DNA of 64,000 bases from Mesorhizobium onobrychidis (lineage in GTDB: Bacteria > Pseudomonadota > Alphaproteobacteria > Rhizobiales > Rhizobiaceae). A program made the translations under genes and the position numbers. Numbering within the stretch: position 1 is the stretch's first letter; the number at the start of each line of letters is the position of its first letter. The notes under the pieces were generated by a model. It made no database searches, was not told the DNA's origin, and saw nothing but the letters and a program-made list of their open reading frames with translations. Below are positions 32,092 through 39,801 of this stretch, one piece after another. The DNA lies in NCBI RefSeq assembly GCF_024707545.1, contig NZ_CP062229.1, positions 3,205,501 to 3,269,500 of the forward strand. Reading direction: 5' to 3'.

Positions 32092-33150
32092 CTACAGAGC
32101 CGGATTGGGCTGTAGCTTCGGTTTCGTTTTGCCCGACTCAAAGTACCGCTGAATTCGCTTCTCGATGAGAATGTGCGCCAGGTAACCAACTGCGATCCCG
32201 ACCAGAGAACTGATTATTGCGGCTACACTGGTGGGCAGCCACGGCATTGCTTTGGCAAGAACCAAAAGGGTGGCAGGCATGCATGGTTGATGGAAGAGAA
32301 AGATCGAATACGATGCGTCGCCGAGCGCGAGACCAAGTCGACTCTCGCGCGTGGTCTTAGTGCCAACAGCAACTAGCATAGCAACAAGTAGCAATGGTGC
32401 TATCGAAAGCACCATTGTCAGTGTCCTGATCTCCAGGCCAAAATACACAACAAACGCCCGTATACCCAAAGATAAAAGGATCAGGCTGAATATCTGACCC
32501 GAGAATGAGTAGGTCGGCTTCCATTTGCGCATTGATAGTGCGAGCAGGACGCCAATTCCAAACTCGATATTGAACGGGCTAAAAATGAACGAAGCCAAGC
32601 TATCGGTCTCTTCCGATGCACCTGTAAGTAGATATCGCGCTAACGGCAAAGCCGTCCAAAGCAAAATAAACCGCCAGAACTTCGGGCGAAGGAGAAAGCA
32701 GAGCGCGAAAATAGCGTAGAAAACGACTTCGTACCGGATTGTCCAAGCAACTGAGGGTACTACCTCCCCCACAGGCCATATCGTGAGGGCGCGAAGCGAT
32801 CCCCAAAAATCAGGCTGGGCGCCGGACATTATGAGCGCGACATTATAAAACGCCACGGCAAGATAGAGCATTGGCAGCAGGCGGACCGCTCGCCTGAACA
32901 GAAATTCCAGCGGTGTATACCTCGGGGCGCCAGTCGCGGAATTTGTGGCCGTCACCACCATAATGAAGCCGCTCATCATGAAGAAGAAATCGACTTCTCC
33001 GCCGCCGCTCGTGAAAAACGTTGTGAGCATTCCTGGGCCGAAATACTTGTCCAGAGAAGCGGCGCTTACGTTGTGAGTGACAACGACCAGCACAGTGGCT
33101 ATCGCCCGAAGATAGTGCAATCCAGAGATTGTCGGGACTTTTTTGATCAT
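32092..33150 (-). CDS. OafA-type acyltransferase (acyltransferase 3 family)
   Basis: A 352-aa integral membrane protein with about ten helices. N-terminal HYLRAIATVLVVVTHNVSAA carries the conserved RxxA and the family His. GEVDFFFMMSGFIMVVTATN is the FFVLSGF-like motif, and VVPSVAWTIRYEVVFYAIFA the downstream W/E region. The C-terminus is basic. Proteins of this family O-acetylate LPS O-antigen, exopolysaccharide or Nod factors, and phage versions cause serotype conversion. First gene of the minus-strand surface-modification set. Codon use is less GC-rich than the host. Confidence 0.9.
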   Translation of the reverse strand: MIKKVPTISGLHYLRAIATVLVVVTHNVSAASLDKYFGPGMLTTFFTSGGGEVDFFFMMSGFIMVVTATNSATGAPRYTPLEFLFRRAVRLLPMLYLAVAFYNVALIMSGAQPDFWGSLRALTIWPVGEVVPSVAWTIRYEVVFYAIFALCFLLRPKFWRFILLWTALPLARYLLTGASEETDSLASFIFSPFNIEFGIGVLLALSMRKWKPTYSFSGQIFSLILLSLGIRAFVVYFGLEIRTLTMVLSIAPLLLVAMLVAVGTKTTRESRLGLALGDASYSIFLFHQPCMPATLLVLAKAMPWLPTSVAAIISSLVGIAVGYLAHILIEKRIQRYFESGKTKPKLQPNPAL

Positions 33151-33666
33151 AAAAAAAACCTAAGCCGCTCGAATGGCGTCGACGAGCACGAGGGTCGCGC
33201 CCCGGGCCAAGTGTATCCTTAACAAGCCCCATTTGCCCCCAAACCCACCCGTTCTCTAGCCGATGTCGGTGATCGCCGCTAGATGTGGATTACCTCATGA
33301 ACTACTATTTGGTTTCGCGTCAGAGGGCACCCGCCACATGCTGCCGATCTTTCCTCTGCGCATCCGAAAGACTGGCGGAACCACCGTCAGATGGCGCTTC
33401 ACCATTCGCTCGGAACTTGCATGCCGACCGTGTCGATCGGTCGAGACGCCCTTCAAAATCGCCAAGAGATTTCGCTCGTTTCGGAGAAGGGCTCTCCCGG
33501 TGGATGCTGTCCGCGCCAACAGTCTCAGGCGCAAAAATCCAACGGAACGTTCTGGAAAGAATGTCGCGGGTGATGCCGGATCGGCCAGGCAATATCGGAT
33601 GAGTGGTCCAGTAAATTTTCAACGGGGCCGAGGCCGTAGCCGGCGCCAGAGGCGAAATGGCTGTGG
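33151..33666. other. Gap with no convincing gene
   Basis: 516 bp upstream of the OafA-type gene, presumably containing its promoter. A plus-strand frame from ~33297 (NYYLVSRQRA, then LCASERLAEPPSDGAS) faintly recalls the start of sulfotransferase-like proteins but is not continuous. Nothing else is supported. Confidence 0.4.
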
Positions 33667-33837
33667 CTAACGACGGCTATCTTGCGGCTTGTCGTGAGGC
33701 TGGCTGTTCGACCACCAGATAAAATACAGCGAACCAATCTTCATGACCGGCACGCGACGCTCGCGTTCGCGCACCCGCAATTCGCGATAGACTTTCATCT
33801 TCAGGGTGCCGCCCGGCAATTTGATACGCAGTGCCAT
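33667..33837 (-). CDS. Small WW-motif protein, copy 1 (56 aa)
   Basis: A small basic protein of an unrecognised family: MALRIKLPGGTLKMKVYREL, a run of Arg/Glu (RVRERERRVPV), then MKIGSLYFIWWS. Three relatives lie in the same neighbourhood (33976, 34318, remnant 31236). ATG 33837 has GGGAG upstream. The conserved RxxxRRxPVxxxGxxYFxxWW block suggests a single beta-rich fold. Function unknown. Confidence 0.6.
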   Translation of the reverse strand: MALRIKLPGGTLKMKVYRELRVRERERRVPVMKIGSLYFIWWSNSQPHDKPQDSRR

Positions 33838-33894
33838 CGGTTCAACTCCCGCCGGCAAGGCAATGATGATGTGCAATGCAGCAATTAGAGAACT

Positions 33895-33943
33895 TCCCCC
33901 GGGGAAGAGTCAACAGCCGATGGGTTTTTTTGACTCTTCCCGG
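33895..33943. repeat. Strong hairpin upstream of WW copy 1
   Basis: A near-perfect inverted repeat (CCCGGGGAAGAGTCAA and TTGACTCTTCCCGGG) around a 16-nt loop containing a T-run. A related but weaker sequence (GAGAGCTTCC, then AAAAGTCAA) lies upstream of WW copy 2 near 34219. It could be an operator or terminator between tandem copies. Confidence 0.6.
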
Positions 33944-33975
33944 GAAGGGGTTCGAGCGCAGGCGCCCGATGAGAT

Positions 33976-34185
33976 TCAGGGCGTCAGACGCGTCGCCCGG
34001 GGTTGGTCCGGATCGTCCGGTGCACCCGGCTGGCCGATTAAAGGACGCGGCCGGTTCGACCACCAGGTGAAATAGACCGAACCGATCTTGACGACAGGAA
34101 TGCGGCGGCTGCGTTCGCGCCCGCGCAATTCCCGATACACCTTCATCTTCAAGGTGCCGCCCGGCAACTTGATCCGAACCGCCAT
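33976..34185 (-). CDS. Small WW-motif protein, copy 2 (69 aa)
   Basis: A close paralogue of copy 1: AVRIKLPGGTLKMKVYRELR, RGRERSRRIPVVKIGSVYF, then TWWSN, with a longer Pro-rich tail. ATG 34185 chosen by alignment with copy 1. Divergence from copy 1 is mostly conservative, which argues for selection on the protein. Confidence 0.6.
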   Translation of the reverse strand: MAVRIKLPGGTLKMKVYRELRGRERSRRIPVVKIGSVYFTWWSNRPRPLIGQPGAPDDPDQPRATRLTP

Positions 34186-34317
34186 CAGCCCAACCCCCAT
34201 TGTGCAGCGCAGCAACTAGAGAGCTTCCGTGGCGTAAAAGTCAACAAACCGGTCATTGACTATTTCTGGACTATTTCTGGGACTGTTTCCAGAAGGGCCC
34301 CGGGCGCAGGCTCGGAA

Positions 34318-34479
34318 TCATCGTTTTGGCGGGCGCCCGGACATGCTGCTCGGCCACCAGACGATGAAGTAGTCTCCGACCCGCCAGACCGGGACTTGGC
34401 GCTTCTGCTCGCGGCGGCGCAGCTCGTCCTTTTTCTTGATCTTCAGTGTCCCGCCCGGAAGCCTGATCCTTATTGTCAC
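34318..34479 (-). CDS. Small WW-motif protein, copy 3 (53 aa)
   Basis: A more divergent paralogue from a GTG start: TIRIRLPGGTLKIKKKDELR, RREQKRQVPVWRVGDYFIVW, then WPSSMSGRPPKR. It keeps LPGGTLK, the Arg-rich link, PV and the WW end. It is the copy nearest the lysis module. Confidence 0.55.
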   Translation of the reverse strand: MTIRIRLPGGTLKIKKKDELRRREQKRQVPVWRVGDYFIVWWPSSMSGRPPKR

Positions 34480-34596
34480 GTGCCCTCCCGGTGTCCCCCG
34501 GGGTATGAACGGTTCCTGGGGGCAGTTTCATCCCGGCCAAGCGATTTCGGTTCAGGCGGCAGGACGGATCGAGCTGTTCTCAAGTGGTCAACACCG

Positions 34597-34776
34597 TCAC
34601 TTGAAGAAGTCCGCCATGCCCTGGATGGCCAGGAACGCATAGAGGATCGGCCCGGCGACCAGCCCGCAATAGAGGCACAGGATCGCTGCCAGCGCCACAA
34701 GCAGCGGCTTGTCGCGGCCGACCGCGCACAGTTCGGCCTTCACCGTCCAGCGCGCCGTTCCTTCATCTTGCGACAT
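34597..34776 (-). CDS. Small membrane protein, possible holin-like (59 aa)
   Basis: ORF from ATG 34776 with GGGGAGGAC upstream. A charged N-terminus (SQDEGTARWTVKAELCAVGR) leads into a hydrophobic stretch of ~35 residues (PLLVALAAILCLYCGLVAG, then PILYAFLAIQGM) that could form one or two helices, ending in DFFK. It is divergent from the endolysin gene across 86 bp. Its size and position beside the lysis genes permit a holin or antiholin role, which is inference. Confidence 0.5.
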   Translation of the reverse strand: MSQDEGTARWTVKAELCAVGRDKPLLVALAAILCLYCGLVAGPILYAFLAIQGMADFFK

Positions 34777-34861
34777 GGGCCGCTGTCCTCCCCTTTGGGG
34801 TTCATTTCACACAATCGCTTGCAAACATCAACCGGCCCGCGAGGGCGGAAAGGACACGACC

Positions 34862-35677
34862 ATGGACATGACGTTCAAGGGCGCCGCCAGGCGCCTGGAC
34901 GACCTCGATCTGCCAAAACTTGGCGCCAGGATCGGCGTCGGCGAGGACGAGATCCACGCCTTTCTCGATGTCGAAACCAGCGGGCATGGCTTCGACGCCG
35001 ATGGCCGGCCGATCATCCTGTTCGAGCCGCATGTCTTTTTCCGCAACCTGGCGGGGGCGAAGCGGGCGCAAGCCGTCGCGGCCGGACTTGCCTATGCCAG
35101 GTGGGGCGAAAAGCCTTATCCCCGGGACAGCTATCCGCGCCTGAAAGCCGCCTGCGCGATCGACGAGACGGCGGCGTTCAGATCGGCGTCATGGGGCCTC
35201 GGCCAGGTGCTCGGCGAGAATTTCAAGGCGGCCGGCTTCCTCACCGTGCAGGCCATGGTCGAAGCCATGATGGAGGACGAGGCGCTGCAACTGGCGGCGG
35301 CGGTCAATTTCATCGCCGCCAACCGGCTCGACGGCAAATTGCGCAATCATGACTGGGCCGGCTTTGCCAAGGGTTACAACGGCGCATCCTACAGGAAGAA
35401 CGCCTATGATATCAGGCTTGCCGAGGCGTTCCGCAAATGGTCCGGGATCAAGGACACGCCGTGGCCGCCCGCCGCCCCAGCGCGGCCGCCAGCGCCTGTT
35501 CCGATCCCGCAGGCTCCGCAACCGGACATTCTTGCGCCTTCAGGGCCAAAGCACGAGCCGGGCGAGGCTGGCGTCCGGCCCGGACCGTTGCCCGGACCGC
35601 TGTCCGGATTCTGGGCCGCAGTCCTAGCCTCCTTGGTCGCCGCAATCCTCTCTTTGTTTCGAAAGGTAAAGCCATGA
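34862..35677 (+). CDS. Endolysin with N-acetylmuramidase (DUF3380) domain
   Basis: A 271-aa lysis enzyme. Residues ~15-195 form the DUF3380 N-acetylmuramidase domain: LGARIGVGEDEIHAFLDVET with the putative catalytic Glu, RPIILFEPHVFFRNL, SWGLGQVLGENFKAAGF and YNGASYRKNAYDIRLAEAFR. A Pro-rich linker (~200-245) and a hydrophobic helix near the C-terminus (FWAAVLASLVAAILSLF) follow. A C-terminal membrane anchor is unusual; it may tether the enzyme until release. It overlaps the next gene by ATGA. Confidence 0.85.
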   Translation: MDMTFKGAARRLDDLDLPKLGARIGVGEDEIHAFLDVETSGHGFDADGRPIILFEPHVFFRNLAGAKRAQAVAAGLAYARWGEKPYPRDSYPRLKAACAIDETAAFRSASWGLGQVLGENFKAAGFLTVQAMVEAMMEDEALQLAAAVNFIAANRLDGKLRNHDWAGFAKGYNGASYRKNAYDIRLAEAFRKWSGIKDTPWPPAAPARPPAPVPIPQAPQPDILAPSGPKHEPGEAGVRPGPLPGPLSGFWAAVLASLVAAILSLFRKVKP

Positions 35678-35892
35678 CGTGGTTCAATACCAATGCCGCG
35701 CACAATCTGATCAATGTGCTGATCCTGCTGCTCACCGGCCTGGTCGGCTTCGACTGGACGCTGTTCGGCATCGACGCGGCCCTGGCGCTCAAGATCACCG
35801 GGGTGCTGACCCTGCTCAAGATCGTGATGAATGTGGTCCGCGACGGCGTTGCCGGCCTCGTCAGGAGACAGCCTGCCGTGGAGGGCAATTGA
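35674..35892 (+). CDS. Small membrane protein of the lysis module (72 aa)
   Basis: Translationally coupled to the endolysin. Two hydrophobic segments (LINVLILLLTGLVGFDW and ALALKITGVLTLLKIVMNVV) are separated by a short Asp-containing turn, with a basic tail. The hairpin topology fits a small holin-like protein. No specific family recognised. Confidence 0.55.
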   Translation: MTWFNTNAAHNLINVLILLLTGLVGFDWTLFGIDAALALKITGVLTLLKIVMNVVRDGVAGLVRRQPAVEGN

Positions 35893-35893
35893 G

Positions 35894-36160
35894 ATGTGGG
35901 CGCTTTCCATGCTGAGCGCGCTCGCCGGCAATACGACGATCATGGCGATCCTTGCCGCGCTGGCCGGCGGCATCGGCCTGTTTGTTGCCGGCGGCATCAG
36001 CCGGGCCAACAAGGATACGGCCAGGCGAGCGGCGGAAAAACTCGCCGCCGCGCAGGATCGCCTCGAAATGGACCGCGAGGCGACCGATGCCGAACGCGCG
36101 GCGCGCGACCTGCCGGACGAAGCCGCACGGCGGGAGGCGATGCGATGGGCAAGGCACTGA
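35894..36160 (+). CDS. Inner-membrane spanin-like protein (Rz type)
   Basis: An 88-aa protein: an N-terminal helix (TIMAILAALAGGIGLFVAGG) followed by a long charged coiled-coil-like region (RRAAEKLAAAQDRLEMDREA, then TDAERAARDLPDEAARREAM). This is the classical i-spanin layout. The next gene, a small lipoprotein, starts inside its 3' end, as in Rz/Rz1 pairs. Confidence 0.7.
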   Translation: MWALSMLSALAGNTTIMAILAALAGGIGLFVAGGISRANKDTARRAAEKLAAAQDRLEMDREATDAERAARDLPDEAARREAMRWARH

Positions 36161-36357
36161 TGATCGGTCTGCTGCTCGAGGGCCTGTTGCTCGCCGGATG
36201 CACAACGCCGGTTTCGCCGGCGCGTCAGGTCTGGTGCGACCAGAACCAGGCGCGCCGTCCCTCCGCCGTCGTCGTCGCCGCCATGACGCGGCCCGAGCTC
36301 GACGAGGTGAACGCCTACAACGCGAAGGGCGCCAGATGGTGCGGGTGGAAGCCATGA
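36145..36357 (+). CDS. Outer-membrane spanin-like lipoprotein (Rz1 type)
   Basis: A 70-aa lipoprotein with lipobox LLAGC at about residues 15-19 and a short mature part (TTPVSPARQVWCDQNQARRP). It overlaps the i-spanin frame by 16 nt and the next gene by ATGA. Size, lipobox and overlap fit an o-spanin that links the outer membrane to its partner during lysis. Confidence 0.72.
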   Translation: MGKALMIGLLLEGLLLAGCTTPVSPARQVWCDQNQARRPSAVVVAAMTRPELDEVNAYNAKGARWCGWKP

Positions 36358-36677
36358 TACAGGAGTTTCTCGATGCTCTCGGCATCAAGGCGCCGGTGGT
36401 GGTCGCCGGCCTTTCCGGCGGCATTCTGCGCGCCTTGTCGCGCCACCGCTACAAGGTCCGCGAGATGGTGGCGTCGCCGATCTGCGGCGCGCTGGCGGCG
36501 GCCTACCTGACATTGCCGGTGGTGCATTATATCCGCGCGGGCCTGCCTTTGCCGTCGCCCGACGACGACACCACGACGCTGGCCGCGGCATTCCTCATCG
36601 GCGTCTCGGCGATGTGGATCTCGGACATCGTCTTCGAGGTGGTGGTGAGGCGGTTCAAGCCGGAGACGAAGGAGTGA
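36354..36677 (+). CDS. Phage membrane protein, holin-like (107 aa)
   Basis: Three hydrophobic segments: VVVAGLSGGILRALSRH, SPICGALAAAYLTLPVVHYI and TLAAAFLIGVSAMWISDIVF, with a basic tail RRFKPETKE. Last gene of the lysis module, coupled to the o-spanin. The topology suggests a class I holin or related phage membrane protein; no name is assigned. Confidence 0.6.
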   Translation: MIQEFLDALGIKAPVVVAGLSGGILRALSRHRYKVREMVASPICGALAAAYLTLPVVHYIRAGLPLPSPDDDTTTLAAAFLIGVSAMWISDIVFEVVVRRFKPETKE

Positions 36678-36689
36678 GATCGCGCCTGT

Positions 36690-36812
36690 CTTAAAGCGCG
36701 TAGCGTTTGACCGGCCTCATGCGACGCGCTTTAGGTTGTTGTTTTATGCATGTCGTTATCGCAAAACCGCTGCACACTTTTGCGCGACATGCATTATTGC
36801 GCCGCAGCGACA
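36690..36812. repeat. Dispersed rhizobial intergenic repeat E
   Basis: Contains the inverted pair TAAAGCGCGT and ACGCGCTTTA around a ~27-nt loop, then ATGCATGTCG and CGACATGCAT flanking a CCGCTGCACACTTTTG segment. This two-hairpin unit is recognised as widespread between genes in Mesorhizobium and relatives. It marks the right edge of the phage-derived block. Confidence 0.75.
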
Positions 36813-36895
36813 GCCTCTTGCGGGAGACCCGGGTGAAGGTTGCGGAACCACGGGCGGAGATGCGCGTTGGGGCACGACCCTTGAAAGGATCTATC

Positions 36896-37186
36896 ATGCC
36901 AGCCCGCCCAATCGTCTTGACAGCCGCGGCGATCCTGCTCGCCGTCACAAGCATGGCTTACGGCCGGCCGGATGCGCGCACCATGACATGCGACGAGACG
37001 CGGCAGCTGATCCACAGCCGGCGCGCGATCGTCCTGACCACCGGCCGCAACACCTATGATCGATATGTCCGCCAATACGGCAATGAGTGCGACTGGCCCG
37101 AAGCGCCCGTCACCTCCTACATCAGGACGCTTGACCGTCAATGTCGGGTCCATCGATGCGAGGAACCGGTTCTCGGATTGCGATGA
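36896..37186 (+). CDS. Small secreted Cys protein, copy 1
   Basis: A 96-aa protein with a signal peptide (PARPIVLTAAAILLAVTSMA) and a mature domain with spaced cysteines: DARTMTCDETRQLIHSRRAI, RNTYDRYVRQYGNECDWPEA and RQCRVHRCEEP. A near-identical paralogue is at 39279-39572. The paired Cys suggest periplasmic disulfides. ATG 36896 matches the paralogue; the frame extends further upstream but without homology. Function unknown. Confidence 0.7.
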   Translation: MPARPIVLTAAAILLAVTSMAYGRPDARTMTCDETRQLIHSRRAIVLTTGRNTYDRYVRQYGNECDWPEAPVTSYIRTLDRQCRVHRCEEPVLGLR

Positions 37187-37212
37187 TGCGCCATTAAAGT
37201 CCGGGATCAAAC

Positions 37213-37268
37213 ACCTAGGGTCTGCGCCGCGTCGCTTCGCTCCTTGCTTCGCCCTAGGATGACGAAGG
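37213..37268 (+). repeat. Repeat C, copy 1
   Basis: CCTAGGGTCTGCGCCGCGTC through CTTCGCCCTAGGATGACGAA. The ends can pair through CCTAGG. Inverted copies at 39665-39731 and 40129-40195 enclose the GIY-YIG gene. About 45 bp of further shared sequence (GGCTAATCGC, GTTGGAGATTGGTG) links copies 1 and 3 to cassettes 2 and 3. Confidence 0.75.
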
Positions 37269-37309
37269 TGTAGTAGCGTATGGCTAATCGCCAGCGTTGG
37301 AGATTGGTG

Positions 37310-39136
37310 CTAGTGGTGAAAGTCTGACGCTTGGTACCCGGCGACAACTGCCGCAATGGGTGGAAACGTCACGTTACTGCCGTTGATCTGAACCGGAGGA
37401 AGCGCCACGAGGTACCGTTTGGCCGATGCTCTACGAACGGCTCCTTCCCGAGCGTTTCTCTGCCCTTCCTTCGCAGGGATTCTCGGACGACCTGAGGACG
37501 CTATTCCATTTGCCGTGTCGGCTCGGTACCTTTGCCCTCGGCATCCCTGCTCAGATATTCGGGCGACCCTTGTAGCCATGCCCGTCGATTGGTCAGTCGG
37601 CCATGCAGAGACCTGAAACGCGTTATGCCCGAAGCGGCGATATAGCGATCGCCTACCAGGTGGTCGGCGATGGGCCGATTGATCTGCTGTATGCTCCGGG
37701 CTGGCTCACCAATGTCGAATACACTTGGGAAAGCCCCGAATACACGCGCTTCTTGAAAAAGCTCGCTCGATTTTCCCGACTGATCCTGTTCGACAAGCGC
37801 GGTATGGGCATGTCCGACCGCGATGTCGGCTTTCCGACGCTTGATCAAAGGACCGAGGACATCAAGGCCGTTCTCGATGCGGTCGGTTCTTCGGGGGCAG
37901 CGCTCTTCGGAGTCTCCGAAGGTGGCAACATGGCCTCGCTTTTTGCCGCCACTCATCCCGAATGGGTAAGCGCGCTGATACTGTATGGCTCCCACGCGCG
38001 CAGCAAGTGGGCCGAAGACTACCCCTTAGGTCGGTGGACCGAGGACGACATCGAGCGCTATGTGGGGTCGCTCCTCGAGAATTGGGGCCGTCCTTTCGAT
38101 CTGGACGCCGGCGCACCGAGCGTGGCGGGTGACCCTGTCGTACAGAACTGGTTTGCTGCCTACCTTCGATTTTCGGCTAGCCCTCGGGCCGCTGAACTGA
38201 TTACCCGGCTCGGCTTCGAGATCGACATTCGCGCGATCCTCCCCGCCATTAAGGTGCCGACGCTCGTCCTCCATCGCGCGGGCGACCGCTGGCACGCGCC
38301 GGAGGAGGCACGTTATCTCGCCGAGCGCATTCCCGACGCCAAGCTGCGCATTTTGCCGGGCGAGGATCATCTGCCCTGGTATGGCGATCTGGACCGGCTG
38401 GTCGGCGAGATCGAAGAATTCCTCACCGGTACGAGAACTAGCGCAAACTACGACAGGGCGCTGATAACCGTGCTCATGACGGACATCGTCGACTCGACCG
38501 TGACTCTGAGCGCCATGGGCGACGAGCGCTGGCACGCGATCCTCGAGCAACTCGACATCAACGTGAGCCGCCATGTTGCGGCCTTTCGCGGCCGAAAGGT
38601 CAAGCACACCGGCGACGGCTACATGCTCGCGTTTTCCGGGCCAACCGCAGCCATCGAATGCGCCCAGAGGCTGGCGCGCGATGCGGACGCTCTCGGGCTG
38701 AAATTGCGGACCGGCATCCACACTGGCGAGTGCGAGCGCCGCGGCGACGACCTGAGCGGGCTCGCGGTGCATTTGGCAGCGAGGATCATGGCCGAATCAG
38801 CGCCAGGCGCGATCTCTACCTCGAGAACCGTGAAGGACCTGGCTGTCGGCTCCGGCGTGAGTTTCACATTTGCCGGACACCGGAAGATGAAAGGCATTCC
38901 CGAGAGCTGGGAGGTCTACACATTGTCGGGCTGAACCGCGCCTTTCGCTGCCTCCCACAACGGCTGGCTCTCGGGCCGCGAAGGACTAGGAACCCACCCA
39001 ATCGTAACTTTGTCGTCAGGCCTGGAAATGTCTCAATCGGCCATTGCTTCTAGTAGAACTTTCTCAAACCAAGGGTCCCAAAGGGGTCGTCTCCCGCAAC
39101 ACCGGTCGGTACCAAGTGTTAGATTCTCACCACTAG
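37310..39136. mobile_element. Cassette 2 with 25-bp inverted ends (hydrolase-cyclase)
   Basis: Ends at 37314-37338 and 39108-39132, with CTAG at 37310-37313 and 39133-39136. The left interior (GGGTGGAAACGTCACGTTAC and TGATCTGAACCGGAGGAAGC) is shared with cassette 1, although its cargo cyclase is different and oppositely oriented. It lies between two nearly identical copies of the small secreted protein gene. Confidence 0.75.
37603..38934 (+). CDS. Alpha/beta hydrolase fused to a class III adenylate cyclase
   Basis: A 443-aa two-domain protein. The alpha/beta hydrolase covers ~1-275: SRLILFDKRGMGMSDRDVG, nucleophile elbow ALFGVSEGGNMASLFAATHP, acid region VLHRAGDRWHAPEEA and His in LPGEDHLPWYGDLD. 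The cyclase catalytic domain covers ~285-443: ITVLMTDIVDSTVTLSAMGD (metal-binding Asp), RKVKHTGDGYMLAFSGPTAA and GLKLRTGIHTGECERRGDDL. The fusion is known in mycobacteria and rhizobia; the hydrolase part may sense a ligand. It is cargo of cassette 2. Confidence 0.93.
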   Translation: MQRPETRYARSGDIAIAYQVVGDGPIDLLYAPGWLTNVEYTWESPEYTRFLKKLARFSRLILFDKRGMGMSDRDVGFPTLDQRTEDIKAVLDAVGSSGAALFGVSEGGNMASLFAATHPEWVSALILYGSHARSKWAEDYPLGRWTEDDIERYVGSLLENWGRPFDLDAGAPSVAGDPVVQNWFAAYLRFSASPRAAELITRLGFEIDIRAILPAIKVPTLVLHRAGDRWHAPEEARYLAERIPDAKLRILPGEDHLPWYGDLDRLVGEIEEFLTGTRTSANYDRALITVLMTDIVDSTVTLSAMGDERWHAILEQLDINVSRHVAAFRGRKVKHTGDGYMLAFSGPTAAIECAQRLARDADALGLKLRTGIHTGECERRGDDLSGLAVHLAARIMAESAPGAISTSRTVKDLAVGSGVSFTFAGHRKMKGIPESWEVYTLSG

Positions 39137-39278
39137 AAGCAGCCGACGCCTGATCCAAGGTCTCTTTGCGCGACGTCTCTTCGCGCGACCACCAAGGTGG
39201 GCCGATGCGCTAAAAGCCGAAGGTTGCGGAACCACGGGCGAAGGTGCGCGTTGGGCACGACCCTTGAGAGGATCTATC

Positions 39279-39572
39279 ATGCCAGCTCGCCCAATCGTCT
39301 CGACAGCCGCAGCGATCCTGCTCGCCGCCACAAGCATGGCTTACGGCCGGCCGGATGCGCGCACCATGACATGCGACGAGGCGCAGCAGCTGATCCAGAG
39401 CCGGCGCGCGATCGTCCTGACCACCGGCCGCAACACCTATGATCGATATGTCCGCCAATACGGCAATGAGTGCGACTGGCCCGAAGTGCCCGTCACCTCC
39501 TACATCAGGACGCTTGACGGTCAATGTCGGGTCCATCGATGCGAGGAACCGGTTTTCGATTTCCCGGACTAG
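39279..39572 (+). CDS. Small secreted Cys protein, copy 2
   Basis: A 97-aa near-duplicate of the protein at 36896, with few substitutions (TCDEAQQLIQSRRAIVLTTG versus TCDETRQLIHS) and a different C-terminal tail (VFDFPD). About 340 bp of DNA, including the upstream GAAGGTTGCGGAACCACGGG, is shared. Cassette 2 lies between the copies. Confidence 0.7.
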   Translation: MPARPIVSTAAAILLAATSMAYGRPDARTMTCDEAQQLIQSRRAIVLTTGRNTYDRYVRQYGNECDWPEVPVTSYIRTLDGQCRVHRCEEPVFDFPD

Positions 39573-39664
39573 TTCCTCTGTGCAGAGAAAGGGAATGCTA
39601 TGGTCGCTGCCCGACCAGACCGCAGCCGCCAAACAAACGCTGGCGATTTGCCGCAGGCCACCAC

Positions 39665-39731
39665 ACCTTCGTCATCCTAGGGCGGAGCAGGAGCGAAGCG
39701 ACGTCGCGCAGACCCTGGGATCCATTCCGTG
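39665..39731 (-). repeat. Repeat C, copy 2 (inverted), left of GIY-YIG
   Basis: Reads on the minus strand as ACGGAATGGATCCCAGGGTC, then GCTCCGCCCTAGGATGACGA. Its gene-proximal end matches that of the copy at 40129-40195, so the two face each other across the nuclease gene. Confidence 0.8.
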
Positions 39732-39801
39732 ACATCAGCCGAAGAATGCAGCGGCCAAGAACGGCGCTTGCATCCGCGACGGCGCCAGCTACCCTTCCAC
39801 C

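Noticed and set aside
33285..33622. Possible sulfotransferase remnant (NYYLVSRQRA, then RLAEPPSDGAS)
   Set aside because: The resemblance is limited to about 30 residues, with no PAPS-binding motif and no continuous frame.
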